A stretch of DNA of 64,000 nucleotides from IMG/VR virus record IMGVR_UViG_3300025316_000014, positions 1 to 64,000 of that record; one strand, written 5' to 3'. This stretch comes from a virus. The notes below the pieces were generated by a model. It was not told where the DNA came from. It saw only the letters and a program-made list of their open reading frames with translations, and did no database searches. The position numbers and the translations under genes are program-made. Of this stretch, positions 48,687 to 57,252 are shown piece by piece. How positions within the stretch are numbered: position 1 is the first letter of the stretch; each line of letters opens with the position of its first letter.

Positions 48687-49370
48687 ATGCCAACTACAGT
48701 TGAAATCGATGGAAAACAAGTAACTCTTTTTACGAATGAGGAGTTAAGTGCACAAACAGCCGCCGCCCGAACAGCAGCCATTGCAGAACTCGATATTAAT
48801 GCCAAAACGGCAGCCGCCCGTCGGGATGCAGAAGCAAAGTTAACAGCCTCTCAACGAGAAGCGGCTGCGAGGATTGCTGGCACTGAACAAGCCGCCGAAG
48901 CGAAAATGGCTGAACTGCAAGCCCAACTTGATGCCGCTCTGCAGGATAGGACGACTACAGTTGCTGAACTTGAAGCATTAAGATCTGACCTTGAAGGAGC
49001 ACGAACAGGACAAGATCTTGCGTTCGATCGGGCAGTCGATATGCAAATTGAAAGCGAACGCCGTATGTCAATGATTGAAAGTGGTGTTCGCCCGGCAAAA
49101 ACAGCAGAAGTCGAGGCGTTGTTACGTGCAAAAGGAACAGATTTTAGCGATGATATTGATGTCTTAGTTGATATCGAATTGTTAAAAGAAGACGCTCCTG
49201 GTTTGTTCACAAAAGCCGTATCAAATAGTGACAGTTATATTCCATCGGGGACAGCTCATAATTCCCCACGAAGTGTGGGGTTACAATCCGTGCAAGATAT
49301 TGAAGCTTTATCGCCACGAGAATACGCGAAATGGCATGAAGAAACGTACGGTAAAGGCAGAAATCGCTAA
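48687..49370 (+). CDS. Scaffold-like coiled-coil protein
   Basis: The 227-residue protein starts PTTVEIDGKQVTLFT and then has a long Ala/Glu/Gln-rich coiled coil (about residues 20-125), as in phage scaffolding proteins. The C-terminal region (DIEALSPREYAKWHEETYGKG) is a common tail in scaffold or head-assembly proteins of phages. It lies directly before the major coat gene. The role of shaping the procapsid is inferred from layout and position. Confidence 0.7.
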   Translation: MPTTVEIDGKQVTLFTNEELSAQTAAARTAAIAELDINAKTAAARRDAEAKLTASQREAAARIAGTEQAAEAKMAELQAQLDAALQDRTTTVAELEALRSDLEGARTGQDLAFDRAVDMQIESERRMSMIESGVRPAKTAEVEALLRAKGTDFSDDIDVLVDIELLKEDAPGLFTKAVSNSDSYIPSGTAHNSPRSVGLQSVQDIEALSPREYAKWHEETYGKGRNR

Positions 49371-49438
49371 TTAAATCTGACGTGCCATAGTGTGGTCGTC
49401 AGCCAATAAGAAAATAAATCGAAGGGGGAAGCCAAACT

Positions 49439-50623
49439 ATGGCACAAAATCAATTTCTTACTCCTAAAATCGTAGGGTTGGAAGCTCTGCGAATTTTACG
49501 CCCAGCTCTTGCTATGCTGTTGAATGTTAACGTTGATTATTCTGCGGAATTTGTTAACGTTGGTGATACTATCAGTGTACGCCGCCCGACTGACTTTTCT
49601 GTAAACGATATGCTTGCCACCGATGGTACGTATAACGCAACAGTTGTACAAGCCGTCAAAGAAGGCTCTGTGCCGGTGAAGATCAACAAGTGGAAGGATG
49701 TTTCCTTCGCATTGAATGCCAAGGATAAAACTTTGGTTTTGCCGATTTTTTCCGACCGCGTATTGGCTCCTGCAGTAACGAAGTTAGTGACTGCAGTCGA
49801 AACTGATTTGCTTGGACTTTTCAAAGACATTCCGACATATTATGGTACGCCGGGAACTACTCCGGCTACTTTGCCGGATTATGCAGGGATTAAGAACACT
49901 TTGTTCCAGCAAAAAGTGCCGTTTATCGACAAGAAGATCTCCCTGTTTCTTGATGGTGTTGCGACGATGAATCTTCAGCCATTGCTCACTGTTTTATCTG
50001 GTGGTTCTGGTGGGAGCAATGCGAACCTGGAAGGTAATCAACTTGCAGTTGACATTTACGGCATGAAGCCGTTCAGTTCGCAAATTATCGTCCCCTTTAC
50101 TCCTGGAACGATCGCAAATGGAGCAAGTCCGGTTGCTACTGGAACAGCGCTTGCTGATTTAGCATCTGGCACTCAATATATCAACATTGCCTCTGGATTG
50201 GCCACTGGCACGTTGAAACATGGCGATATTTTGACATTCGCTGGGTGCACTGGCACATATGTTGTCCTCGGACCGAATGCTGGTGGGGCAGGAGCAGAAG
50301 TTTATACTGCTTCCGGTGGCGTTCTTTCCGCCGTTCCTATTTACCCCAATTTGGCCAGTAATATCGCTGGGGCGGCTGTCACTTTGCTCGCAGCTCATAC
50401 TCCGAATTTAGCCTTCCATCGTGATGCGTTTACGCTCGCCATTCGTAACCTTGCTCAGCCCGAAAGCATCAAATCCGAAATTATCACGGATGAAGAGACC
50501 GGATTATCGCTGCGCGTTTCCTTTGGATGGGATGTGAATTACCAGCAAGATGTTTGCAATATCGGCATCCTTTATGGAGCGGCTACCCTGGATCAACGTT
50601 TGGCCGCGCGTTTCTTGGGTTAA
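49439..50623 (+). CDS. Major capsid protein (P22 coat-like)
   Basis: The 394-residue protein starts AQNQFLTPKIVGLEALRIL and has VNVGDTISVRRP near residue 36 and a C-terminal LAFHRDAFTLAIRNL and GILYGAATLDQRLAARFL, features of the P22-type coat family (HK97 fold with an inserted domain). It builds the icosahedral shell. GAAGGGGGAAG precedes the ATG. Confidence 0.8.
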   Translation: MAQNQFLTPKIVGLEALRILRPALAMLLNVNVDYSAEFVNVGDTISVRRPTDFSVNDMLATDGTYNATVVQAVKEGSVPVKINKWKDVSFALNAKDKTLVLPIFSDRVLAPAVTKLVTAVETDLLGLFKDIPTYYGTPGTTPATLPDYAGIKNTLFQQKVPFIDKKISLFLDGVATMNLQPLLTVLSGGSGGSNANLEGNQLAVDIYGMKPFSSQIIVPFTPGTIANGASPVATGTALADLASGTQYINIASGLATGTLKHGDILTFAGCTGTYVVLGPNAGGAGAEVYTASGGVLSAVPIYPNLASNIAGAAVTLLAAHTPNLAFHRDAFTLAIRNLAQPESIKSEIITDEETGLSLRVSFGWDVNYQQDVCNIGILYGAATLDQRLAARFLG

Positions 50624-50662
50624 TCTTCCAAGGTAACGAATTCCATTTGTAAGATTTATTGT

Positions 50663-50692
50663 CCTCCTGGGTTATTTATTTAATTCAGGAGG
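50663..50692 (+). terminator. Hairpin after the coat gene
   Basis: CCTCCTG (50663-50669) pairs with CAGGAGG (50686-50692) 40 nt after the coat stop. No T-run follows, so it is a weak terminator or an RNA-stabilising hairpin that also contains a ribosome-site-like sequence. Confidence 0.35.
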
Positions 50693-50725
50693 GCAGATAA
50701 TTGAAATTAAATAAAGGAGTCTATT

Positions 50726-51256
50726 ATGACACTTGCCAATATTAAAGAAACAATTGCCCGTGTGTTTTCTGTCCCGCCGGGTGGGTTTATTATCGCAGAG
50801 GCGTTGACCACTTTGTTCGCCACGGTTGGTGGACATGATCATGATGGTATCAATTCGGCACTCGTTCCTGGTAGTGTACGAACTGCGATTTTGAATTTGA
50901 CTGAAGCGAATATAAACGCTGGTGGAATTGCGATTGCTACTCCCCCTGGTTTGCAGTTGACAGTCGTAGGATTTAAAGCTTATCCGGTCGGCATTTTTGC
51001 AACAGGAGCAGGTATTGTTCTTGCCGATACTGAAGCTACCCCGGTCCCTGTAGGGACAATTCTCACTGCGGCGTTGAATGATGGAGCAGCAACTCCAGTT
51101 GCGAAGAATGCTTCTGACACGAGCGCAAACGTGAATATTGGGGTTGGTTTCGGCATTGAATTACCGGTAGGCGTTAGCTTGACATATGGAGTGTCTGGCT
51201 CGCCATTCACCAGTGGAACTTCTTGCCGGGTTGTTGTGTTCTACACATTGCAATAA
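50726..51256 (+). CDS. Probable capsid decoration or head protein
   Basis: The 176-residue protein has a short helical start, GGHDHDGINSAL near residue 35, then a beta-rich Ala/Gly/Val/Thr region like head fibre or decoration proteins. AAAGGAG precedes the ATG. Its place after the coat gene fits. No family is firmly recognised. Confidence 0.5.
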   Translation: MTLANIKETIARVFSVPPGGFIIAEALTTLFATVGGHDHDGINSALVPGSVRTAILNLTEANINAGGIAIATPPGLQLTVVGFKAYPVGIFATGAGIVLADTEATPVPVGTILTAALNDGAATPVAKNASDTSANVNIGVGFGIELPVGVSLTYGVSGSPFTSGTSCRVVVFYTLQ

Positions 51257-51266
51257 GAGGTTCTTG

Positions 51267-53123
51267 ATGGTTGTTGCTATTCTGATACCGGTTAAAGCAT
51301 TCGCCGAACGGGCAGAAGCATTTTTTAATGCGCTCATTCGTTTAGAATATCCAAAAGAAAGTTTGCATATTATTTTCCTTGATGATTTTGCTGATACAGC
51401 AAGCAAGCGTGCTCTTGAATATTTTCAAACAGATGAGCGCATTAAAACATATGCTTCAATAGAAGTGATACCTGGAATTGATTTTTGGGGAGATAATACC
51501 ACTTCCAGAGACGCAGCTTTATTCGGGGATAAAATAGCTTTTTATGGACATTTATCCCGTATCCGTCAACGATTGCTTGATAGAGCGAGAGAACTAAAAG
51601 TTGACGCCGCATTATGTATTGATAGTGATGTATTGATTGCTCCGCAATTATTGAATCATCTTATCGCCCAGCAAAAAGATATCGTCGGCAGCATTATTCC
51701 TGTTACTGAATCAAACGATAATGGTATACAAGAATTTATTTATAGTCGTCCTATTAATGCAATGAATCTTAATAATAATAGTGATAACGACTACCACCAT
51801 TGGACGCATTATTCTCCTAACTGTTGCACTCTTGTACATATGACAGGCGCAGTTTATTTGTTATCTAAACAAATATTAAATTCTAGTGTCTCATATCCAG
51901 AACTAGCTCATTATCAAGGAGAAGATTTAGGTTTTTGCGCCGCATTGCGAAAAGCAGGATTTACAATATGGCTTGATTCAACTCCTCTTTGTATTCACAT
52001 TATGAGTCTTTCTCGGCTGCCTAAAGCAATAGCCGATTATCAAATGGCGTGGAGCAAAGAATCTATTAATGAATTTACTGAAAAAATATCTACTTCAGTA
52101 TTCGTATCTAATAAATCTATTCCTGCAACGTTTGTCTATCCTCCTACTATCCCATGGGGAACAATGTTCCAACGGCCGCAACAAATAATGAAAGCTTTAG
52201 CTAAGCAAGGAGCAAGGTCAATATTTGTTGACACATCTCATAATGTTCATTCACCATTCGAAGAAGTTGAGGATAATCTTTTTGTTATTAATGATATTAG
52301 CCAAGCCACACAATTAATCTCCCGACCATTAATAGGGTGGGTTAGTTATCCTCCAACATATTCCTCTTTTACTGTTTTATCACCGGATACAATGATTTTT
52401 GATGCGCTTGATATGCCTGAAGGAGAATTCGCTGGGTGGAAGCATGGATATGCTGCCGCACAGAATAACGCGAGCATAATTTTTTGTTCATCACAGGCTC
52501 TTTATGATTATAATAAAGCAACTCATAATAATAAATGTGTATTATTATTAAACGGGGCTGATTATAAGCATTTCTCAACTCGAACTACGCTTGCTAATGA
52601 CATGCCGAAAACAGGACGTAAAGTTTTAGGTTTTGTTGGAGCGCTTGCTTCTTGGCTTGATTGGGCATTACTTGAAGAATTGCCTAGTTTACTTCCTGAA
52701 TACGAGATTGTTTATGTCGGTTCATGGTTTGGAAGCATTCATGGAACAAATAATCCGCAAGTGCATTTCCTTGGCCATCGTCCATATTCTGATTTGCCTA
52801 AATATATATCTGGGTTTGATGTTTCAATGGTGCCATTTAAAATAACCTCTATGACAAATGGTGTTAATCCAATTAAACTTTGGGAGTATTTAGCGGTAGG
52901 CGTCCCTGTTGTTAGCACTCCTCTTCCTGAGGCTATCGCATTGAATAAAGTTGTTAGTATTGCATCATCCCCTCAAGAATTTGCAGATGCTATTCGCTCT
53001 TCTTCTTCACATTGCACTCCTGGGCAACGCCGACGAGTTGCTAAAAATAATAGTTGGGACACCCGTGCTATAACTGTTTTTGACACTTTATATAATTCTG
53101 GTATTATTAAAAAGAGTACATAA
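51267..53123 (+). CDS. Two-domain glycosyltransferase (GT-A plus GT-B)
   Basis: The 618-residue protein begins as a GT2-like GT-A domain (VVAILIPVKAF, IIFLDDF, CIDSDVLIAP and EDLGFCAALRKAGF), then a GT-B domain (FQRPQQIMKALAKQG, VLGFVGALASWLDW, VHFLGHRPYSDLPKY, NPIKLWEYLAVGVPVV). Both transfer sugars from activated donors. The ATG at 51267 follows AAGAGG; the longer frame to 51186 lies inside the preceding gene. Together with the methyltransferase it forms a cassette inside the head module, perhaps for virion or host-surface glycan modification. Confidence 0.85.
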   Translation: MVVAILIPVKAFAERAEAFFNALIRLEYPKESLHIIFLDDFADTASKRALEYFQTDERIKTYASIEVIPGIDFWGDNTTSRDAALFGDKIAFYGHLSRIRQRLLDRARELKVDAALCIDSDVLIAPQLLNHLIAQQKDIVGSIIPVTESNDNGIQEFIYSRPINAMNLNNNSDNDYHHWTHYSPNCCTLVHMTGAVYLLSKQILNSSVSYPELAHYQGEDLGFCAALRKAGFTIWLDSTPLCIHIMSLSRLPKAIADYQMAWSKESINEFTEKISTSVFVSNKSIPATFVYPPTIPWGTMFQRPQQIMKALAKQGARSIFVDTSHNVHSPFEEVEDNLFVINDISQATQLISRPLIGWVSYPPTYSSFTVLSPDTMIFDALDMPEGEFAGWKHGYAAAQNNASIIFCSSQALYDYNKATHNNKCVLLLNGADYKHFSTRTTLANDMPKTGRKVLGFVGALASWLDWALLEELPSLLPEYEIVYVGSWFGSIHGTNNPQVHFLGHRPYSDLPKYISGFDVSMVPFKITSMTNGVNPIKLWEYLAVGVPVVSTPLPEAIALNKVVSIASSPQEFADAIRSSSSHCTPGQRRRVAKNNSWDTRAITVFDTLYNSGIIKKST

Positions 53124-53791
53124 TGATATCAATAAATAAAGTACAGGGATTATTAAAATCAATAAGTAATAACGCATACTATAATGATGTATATAGTTTA
53201 TGTGAGATATCGTATTGGGAGCATATTTATCAGTGGATGGCCGCGGATAATTATATAACCCCAGTTGAACAATGCCTTGATATCGGATGTGGCTATGGTA
53301 CACTAGCTCTTTACGCCCATCTTTTATGGGGGGTGCATGTTTGTTGTACAGATTTTGTTGATTATTATTTTCAAAAAAGTTTACTTGATTTATATAATAT
53401 TGAATATGCTACTACGAATATTGAATTTGAAGTACCGCCATGGGAATATATATATGATGTTATTATTTTTACGGAAGTTCTTGAGCATCTGAATTTTAAT
53501 CCGGTTTATACATTTAATCATATATGCAAAGTATTAAAACCGGGCGGATATTTATATTTAAGTACTCCGGATATTCAGTCGTGGAGAATATGCAATAAAT
53601 ATATATCATATCATAAAATGTTAAAGCCGTCTAATGATATTGTTTTACAGGATACTCATATGTATATTTATAGTGAAGCAGAAGTACGAGAGTTAGCTCA
53701 CTTTATGAATTTGCGAGTTATTCATTTTGATCGTTCTTCTGGTATGAATGGGGCGCAACATTTGAATTTTGCCATGCAATACATGCCATAA
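53123..53791 (+). CDS. Class I SAM-dependent methyltransferase
   Basis: The 222-residue protein has motif I CLDIGCGYGT (residues 51-60), the acidic end of strand 2 (CTDFVDYYF), and a motif for strand 4-5 (IIFTEVLEHLNF, LKPGGYLYLSTPD). It belongs to the Methyltransf_11-like group that modifies small molecules or sugars. It overlaps the glycosyltransferase stop by one base and is visibly richer in A+T than its neighbours, suggesting transfer. It may methylate the sugar added by the preceding enzyme. Confidence 0.85.
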   Translation: MISINKVQGLLKSISNNAYYNDVYSLCEISYWEHIYQWMAADNYITPVEQCLDIGCGYGTLALYAHLLWGVHVCCTDFVDYYFQKSLLDLYNIEYATTNIEFEVPPWEYIYDVIIFTEVLEHLNFNPVYTFNHICKVLKPGGYLYLSTPDIQSWRICNKYISYHKMLKPSNDIVLQDTHMYIYSEAEVRELAHFMNLRVIHFDRSSGMNGAQHLNFAMQYMP

Positions 53792-53817
53792 ACTAATAAA
53801 TAAGGGAGGGTGCTATA

Positions 53818-54402
53818 ATGAGTGGAACACAAATTGCTGATTATACAATAACCCCAACAGTCGGGGTTAACACATATGTTGACCCTGGACAAGCATTAGC
53901 TTTTGCTAAAATGATATACCCTCAAATTCCAACGATCAATGCTTTATCAATAACATCCCCTGACGCAGCATGGAACGGAGCAGTTATTCGAGCGTGTATG
54001 AAAATCGAGGCACTTGACCCCAGGATGTGGCTTGGTTGGAAAACAAATATTAATTCGGAATTGCAATGGCCACGAATTGCAGTACCGGATTTACGGATAA
54101 ACGCATGGGGGTATAGTCCAGTTTATGGTTTTGGTTTCTTTTATGACGCTAGTTTAATGCCACAAACATTGCAACTTGCACAAACTCATGAAGCAATATA
54201 TTTGTATTTACTTGATAGCGATGCTGGATATATTACTACTGTAATGATGTCATTAAAGGGAATAACTGATATTAGCTTGCAAAAAAGTTCCATTAAAACT
54301 GCTCCAGTAGAATTATTCGGTGGATTATTCTGTAATCCATTCGCATGGACTTTACTTAAATATTTACGTCGTGTCGGGCCATCTTCAGTTAAGATGTGCT
54401 AA
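53818..54402 (+). CDS. Head-tail connector (adaptor-like)
   Basis: The 194-residue protein begins with a beta-like start, then YVDPGQALAFAKMIYP, an Ala-rich helix (AAWNGAVIRACMKIEALD), and NSELQWPRI. This is the pattern of head-completion/DnaT-like adaptor proteins that bind the portal. AGGGAGGGTG precedes the ATG. The call is supported by its place before the stopper-like gene. Confidence 0.65.
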   Translation: MSGTQIADYTITPTVGVNTYVDPGQALAFAKMIYPQIPTINALSITSPDAAWNGAVIRACMKIEALDPRMWLGWKTNINSELQWPRIAVPDLRINAWGYSPVYGFGFFYDASLMPQTLQLAQTHEAIYLYLLDSDAGYITTVMMSLKGITDISLQKSSIKTAPVELFGGLFCNPFAWTLLKYLRRVGPSSVKMC

Positions 54403-54440
54403 TATATAGACGAATTTAGAGTTTAACTCAAGCTATATAT

Positions 54441-54458
54441 GGGCATAAATATAATATG
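54441..54458 (+). promoter_or_regulatory. GGG-CATAAA promoter of a leaderless gene
   Basis: GGG (54441-54443) and CATAAA (54444-54449) are followed by 6 nt and the ATG at 54456. No ribosome site is present. It is the third case of this exact spacing. Confidence 0.5.
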
Positions 54459-54785
54459 TTAGGCAGTCCATTCGATAGTTTTATGCCACATACTTGTACG
54501 ATTGTAACTTTAGGTGATCCAAATCCTGGTAATGACGGAGAGACACGGATCAATCAAGTGACAACAACAAGTTCATGTCATTTTACTGCCGAAAATAAAT
54601 TACAATTATTGAAGGATGGTACTTGGGCACAGCTACAAGGAACAATGCTTTTACCAGTGAATGTTCCAATACCAGACCCGACAAGTTTTGTGATAATTAA
54701 TGGGATTAAATATCGACCTAAATTAGTTAGCCAGACAACCTTCCCGTGGGGAGGGATTGCTGAGCAAGTAATAGGTTTGGAGTAA
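54456..54785 (+). CDS. Head closure / stopper-like protein, leaderless
   Basis: The 109-residue beta-rich protein (MPHTCTIVTLGDP, CHFTAENKLQL, IPDPTSFVIINGIKYRP) matches in size and pattern the small head-closure (stopper) proteins of siphoviruses. Its start depends on the promoter motif 6 nt upstream. It lies between the adaptor and the tail-completion genes. Confidence 0.6.
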   Translation: MLGSPFDSFMPHTCTIVTLGDPNPGNDGETRINQVTTTSSCHFTAENKLQLLKDGTWAQLQGTMLLPVNVPIPDPTSFVIINGIKYRPKLVSQTTFPWGGIAEQVIGLE

Positions 54786-54788
54786 CTC

Positions 54789-55085
54789 ATGACGAAACAA
54801 GAAGCGCAGAAAGCCTACGGCGAAGCGAAGGCCAAATTACAAGCAGTCGTTATTGCTATTAGTGATCAGCAAAATAAGCTTATTACATTGCAGTTTAGTG
54901 AGGTTAGTGCTAGTGGAACAGGCGATCATGGAGGCGGACGAGCATTTACTTCTAAAGCTGAGAGTGAAAGAAAGCAAAATATTTCAAAAGTGCAAAACGA
55001 ACTTAAGTCGCTTGACGCTGCGAAAGAAAAGGCACTGAATGCTGCCGCGGCAGCCAAGAAAGTTCTAGATTCAATTAAAGGGTAA
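54789..55085 (+). CDS. Helical-hairpin family protein (member 12, twin copy A)
   Basis: The 98-residue protein begins MTKQEAQKAYGEAKAKL and ends AAAAKKVLDSIKG. DNA 54789-55075 is identical to 55495-55781, so the two are recent copies. The gene is inserted between the stopper-like and tail-completion genes, with only a few bases on either side. Confidence 0.75.
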   Translation: MTKQEAQKAYGEAKAKLQAVVIAISDQQNKLITLQFSEVSASGTGDHGGGRAFTSKAESERKQNISKVQNELKSLDAAKEKALNAAAAAKKVLDSIKG

Positions 55086-55088
55086 CAA

Positions 55089-55493
55089 ATGGTTCAGCAT
55101 AGTGTTATACCTCCGAATATGGGTGAAATTCGAGCGCAATTAAATGCGGCTTTTGCAGCTGTCCCTGTTGAAGGTAAAAAAGCGATGGGAGCAATTCTTT
55201 CACCTGCAATTAAATGGACAACAGAACGCACACCTTTTGGCGATACTGGTAATCTAAAATCAAGTATTACTGAAGCGTCGAAGGTGCATCCCGATGGGTT
55301 AGGTTTTACACTTCGGACAAGCGGAATTGAATATGCAGCAGCGCAAGAATCTAATCTTGATTATCAACATATTAATCAAGAACCTAGTGGTGAACGTGGT
55401 CCACTTTATATTTATCGCGGTATTAGGTGGGCAGCAGCGCACGCCTACGAGCACCTTGCTGCGATGCACAGACGAGTTTGGGGAGGACATTAA
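55089..55493 (+). CDS. Tail-completion / minor head-tail joining protein
   Basis: The 134-residue protein has TERTPFGDTGNLKSSIT, then YAAAQESNLDYQH and GPLYIYRGI near the end, the pattern of HK97 gp10-like head-tail joining proteins. It lies between twin copies of the helical-hairpin family. It should link the stopper to the tail. Confidence 0.7.
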   Translation: MVQHSVIPPNMGEIRAQLNAAFAAVPVEGKKAMGAILSPAIKWTTERTPFGDTGNLKSSITEASKVHPDGLGFTLRTSGIEYAAAQESNLDYQHINQEPSGERGPLYIYRGIRWAAAHAYEHLAAMHRRVWGGH

Positions 55494-55494
55494 C

Positions 55495-55791
55495 ATGACG
55501 AAACAAGAAGCGCAGAAAGCCTACGGCGAAGCGAAGGCCAAATTACAAGCAGTCGTTATTGCTATTAGTGATCAGCAAAATAAGCTTATTACATTGCAGT
55601 TTAGTGAGGTTAGTGCTAGTGGAACAGGCGATCATGGAGGCGGACGAGCATTTACTTCTAAAGCTGAGAGTGAAAGAAAGCAAAATATTTCAAAAGTGCA
55701 AAACGAACTTAAGTCGCTTGACGCTGCGAAAGAAAAGGCACTGAATGCTGCCGCGGCAGCCAAGAAAGTTCTAGATTCAATCAAGGATTAG
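55495..55791 (+). CDS. Helical-hairpin family protein (member 13, twin copy B)
   Basis: This 98-residue copy differs from copy A only at the last two residues and stop (DSIKD versus DSIKG). Its ATG at 55495 follows the end of the tail-completion gene by one base. The exact identity shows duplication or gene conversion. Confidence 0.75.
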   Translation: MTKQEAQKAYGEAKAKLQAVVIAISDQQNKLITLQFSEVSASGTGDHGGGRAFTSKAESERKQNISKVQNELKSLDAAKEKALNAAAAAKKVLDSIKD

Positions 55792-55794
55792 CAT

Positions 55795-56724
55795 ATGACA
55801 GTGCCTGCAATTAGTTCAATATCTCCAACATACGGTGACCTATCTAGTACTATTATAGTAATTGGTACTGGTTTTAAGAATGCGACCACGGCTACTGTTG
55901 GAAGTATTGAAGCTGATTTTACGGTAATTAGTGATACATTATGCCATGTTCAAGCTCCATCGAATGCTTATGGTTTTGTAACGATTACTAATCCAGATGG
56001 AACAGCAACAAGCGCTCTTTCTTTTATGACAATTCAGCCTCCAGTGGTTACTTCATTTTCGCCGGAAACTGGGCAAGCAGGCGTTACTGGTGTTCAAGTA
56101 TTAGGCATAGGCATGGCATCATGTTTAGCAGATTTTCCGGGATCAGGAGTAACAGTAAATGGTACGCCATTGGACAGCGGATATGCAACTGGTGAATTTG
56201 GAATATCGTTTAGAATACCTAAATCCGCGACAACAGGTATGATTGTTATAACAAATCCTGCTGGTTCAACATTTTGCGGACCATTAATTATACCATATAA
56301 TTATGCAACACAAGCTTTTGCAAGAGCATTTAATGATGCGGGATTAGGAGCAGGGGATGATGTGTGGACGATGGAACGGCAGTCTGGAGCGAAACCCCAA
56401 ACCGTTCTGCAAGAATTTGAAGTAGTTGATGACGACGAAGCTCCACATTTTAATCTTTACCCAATACAAATTGCAATCTACCATCCGAATAGGCATGAAA
56501 CTTGGCGAAGATGCCATGAAGCATATACTTATTATCGACAATTTCGCGGTAAAAGCTCTATCAATCCTGGATACACGTTTTATAATTGGCATTCGGAACA
56601 AGTCCGTTGTCAATTTTCTGGGGTAGTTGATTCTATCGAAATAACAGGAGCATTACTTTTTAAAGCAATGCTCAATATTACTTTAGTGACGCTGTATAGG
56701 ACCGACAGCGAATTATTAGTATAG
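55795..56724 (+). CDS. Two IPT/TIG Ig-like domains fused to a tail-terminator-like domain
   Basis: Residues 1-80 and about 83-170 are IPT/TIG beta-sandwich repeats (ISPTYGDLSSTIIVIGTGF and VVTSFSPETGQAGVTGV, each with a VTITNPDG or IVITNPAG end). Residues about 180-309 form a mixed domain with DDVWTMERQSG and TFYNWHSEQVRCQFSG that fits a tail terminator by position before the tube gene. Ig-like domains on phages often bind carbohydrate or decorate virions. Their fusion at the N-terminus of a neck protein is uncommon. Confidence 0.6.
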   Translation: MTVPAISSISPTYGDLSSTIIVIGTGFKNATTATVGSIEADFTVISDTLCHVQAPSNAYGFVTITNPDGTATSALSFMTIQPPVVTSFSPETGQAGVTGVQVLGIGMASCLADFPGSGVTVNGTPLDSGYATGEFGISFRIPKSATTGMIVITNPAGSTFCGPLIIPYNYATQAFARAFNDAGLGAGDDVWTMERQSGAKPQTVLQEFEVVDDDEAPHFNLYPIQIAIYHPNRHETWRRCHEAYTYYRQFRGKSSINPGYTFYNWHSEQVRCQFSGVVDSIEITGALLFKAMLNITLVTLYRTDSELLV

Positions 56725-56742
56725 GTCCAAAAGGAGAATATC

Positions 56743-57252
56743 ATGTCAAATACTACACAGGATACCTTCCACAATTCGTCGCGAGTTTTGGCCTATATGT
56801 CGAACGATGCAACTCCAGTTGCAGTAATGATCCCGACGCTTACTTTCGATGAAACTCCGGTGGAAAAAGAGGAAACTTGGTTTTCCTCAGGAGACGTCCC
56901 AAGTACTGGCGATCATGCTGGTACAGCATTTGAAAGTGGAACAGTTAACGGTCTTGGCAAGGCGTATAAAGTCGAGACGAAAATGTTCAAAACTACGGAT
57001 GCAACTCCTGCACTCAATAGTGCTCTAGCTGCTCTTCGGGCGACTAAGAATAAAATTGGCCTTAACCGTCGGTTAACATTTGTTATTGTCGATCCCGATG
57101 GAATGACAGAACAATGTGTTTGCGATGTGATGGAAATTGTCTCGATTAAAGGGCCAACAGAAAATAGTGCCGCATTTAGCTTTAGTTTACACCGCCGTGG
57201 CGCTCCGAGTACTTTTGCTGGTTCTATTACCGGGCAACCGCCAGTCGTATAA
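56743..57252 (+). CDS. Major tail tube protein
   Basis: The 169-residue beta-rich protein (RVLAYMSNDATPVAVMIP, GKAYKVETKMF, MEIVSIKGPTENSAAFSFSL) has the size and place of a siphovirus tube protein, just before the tail chaperone and tape measure. AAAGGAG precedes the ATG. A double hairpin follows its stop, consistent with high expression. Confidence 0.75.
   Translation: MSNTTQDTFHNSSRVLAYMSNDATPVAVMIPTLTFDETPVEKEETWFSSGDVPSTGDHAGTAFESGTVNGLGKAYKVETKMFKTTDATPALNSALAALRATKNKIGLNRRLTFVIVDPDGMTEQCVCDVMEIVSIKGPTENSAAFSFSLHRRGAPSTFAGSITGQPPVV

Larger units (their letters stand above)
54789..55781 (+). repeat. Exact 287-bp direct repeat
   Basis: 54789-55075 and 55495-55781 match base for base, covering nearly the full coding length of two family members. 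The intervening 55089-55493 gene is unique. Recombination between the copies would remove the tail-completion gene, so the repeat should be selected against or very recent. Confidence 0.95.

Noticed and set aside
55327-55791. A 154-residue ORF running through the end of the tail-completion gene into twin copy B
   Set aside because: Its first part is an out-of-frame reading of the 55089 gene; the family start at 55495 is identical to copy A.
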